From contig NC_018868.3 in the NCBI RefSeq assembly GCF_000305785.2, positions 2,762,001-2,826,000 of the forward strand: a DNA stretch of 64,000 bases, in the 5' to 3' direction. Of the stretch, positions 63,981 through 64,000 are shown one piece after another (within the stretch, counting starts at the first letter, position 1; each line of letters opens with the position of its first letter). The translations under genes were made by a program, and so were the position numbers. Below the pieces are notes generated by a model. That model did not search any database. It worked only from the letters and a program-made list of their open reading frames with translations, and had not been told where the DNA came from. The stretch is from Simiduia agarivorans SA1 = DSM 21679 (GTDB lineage Bacteria > Pseudomonadota > Gammaproteobacteria > Pseudomonadales > Cellvibrionaceae).

Positions 63981-64000
63981 GACTGTGGCAAATTTGCACT

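Overview
The window is a compact, GC-rich stretch of a gammaproteobacterial chromosome. Gene content and order (atpAGDC-glmU-glmS; hexR/uvrD; pstSCAB-phoU; phoBR; ubiCA; oxyR-recG; yicC-gmk-rpoZ-spoT-ridA; rph-crc-pyrE; argB-algC-coaBC-radC; rpmBG; mutM-coaD-rsmD-ftsYEX-rpoH) match blocks that lie close together in Pseudomonas. A Crc-type protein beside rph/pyrE, a membrane-anchored AlgC and a YbaK-HDOD fusion also point to Pseudomonadales in the wide sense. My best guess is a marine Cellvibrionaceae-type bacterium (inference, no database search). No rRNA, tRNA, CRISPR array, prophage or complete insertion sequence was seen, and no gene-free stretch exceeds about 250 bases.

Layout. 1-5.2 kb: 3' part of the F1 ATP synthase operon, a clear terminator, then glmU. 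5.2-9.7 kb: glmS, tlyA (frameshifted), a secreted DUF6624-like protein and hexR (frameshifted). 9.8-15.5 kb: uvrD, a TRAP substrate-binding protein, and facing it a dctQ-dctM-yciA operon. 15.6-21.1 kb: the Pho regulon core pstS-pstC-pstA-pstB-phoU behind a strong Pho box. 21.2-25 kb: small accessory and stress genes (lipoprotein, DUF4265, yaaA, TfoX-like, a CheY-like regulator, a DUF938 methyltransferase). 24.8-28.1 kb: phoB-phoR-FemAB-like operon with its own Pho box. 28.1-32.7 kb: ubiC-ubiA, an HU gene, a dicarboxylate symporter, a YbaK-HDOD protein. 32.8-37.1 kb: oxyR-recG, an SDR protein, ridA. 37.2-43.8 kb: spoT, rpoZ, gmk, yicC, rph, crc, pyrE. 43.8-50.6 kb: a DUF4124-like coiled protein, slmA, argB, algC, coaBC, radC. 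50.6-56.2 kb: a lipopolysaccharide/core-type cluster (ELM1-like protein, two GT4 glycosyltransferases, a YrbL-type kinase-like fusion, an O-antigen ligase). 56.3-58.9 kb: rpmB-rpmG, trmO-mutM, a small membrane protein. 59-64 kb: coaD, rsmD, ftsY-ftsE-ftsX, rpoH, and a REP-like hairpin at the very end.

How it works together. The phosphate genes form one circuit: PhoR/PhoB control both operons through Pho boxes, PstSCAB imports phosphate and PhoU signals to PhoR; a hairpin after pstS probably sets excess PstS over the membrane complex. The rest is mostly housekeeping: energy, cell-wall precursors (GlmS/GlmU), stringent response, nucleotide synthesis, CoA, translation, protein targeting, division and heat shock.

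The least ordinary features are the YrbL-like fusion protein in the glycosyltransferase cluster, two genes each 2 bases short in a homopolymer (tlyA, hexR), a 15-bp palindrome between hexR and uvrD, an N-terminal sensor-like module on AlgC, the absence of dut between algC and coaBC, and structured leaders ahead of rpoH and of the small gene at 58.6 kb. I did not find a clear-cut new multi-gene defence or mobile system.
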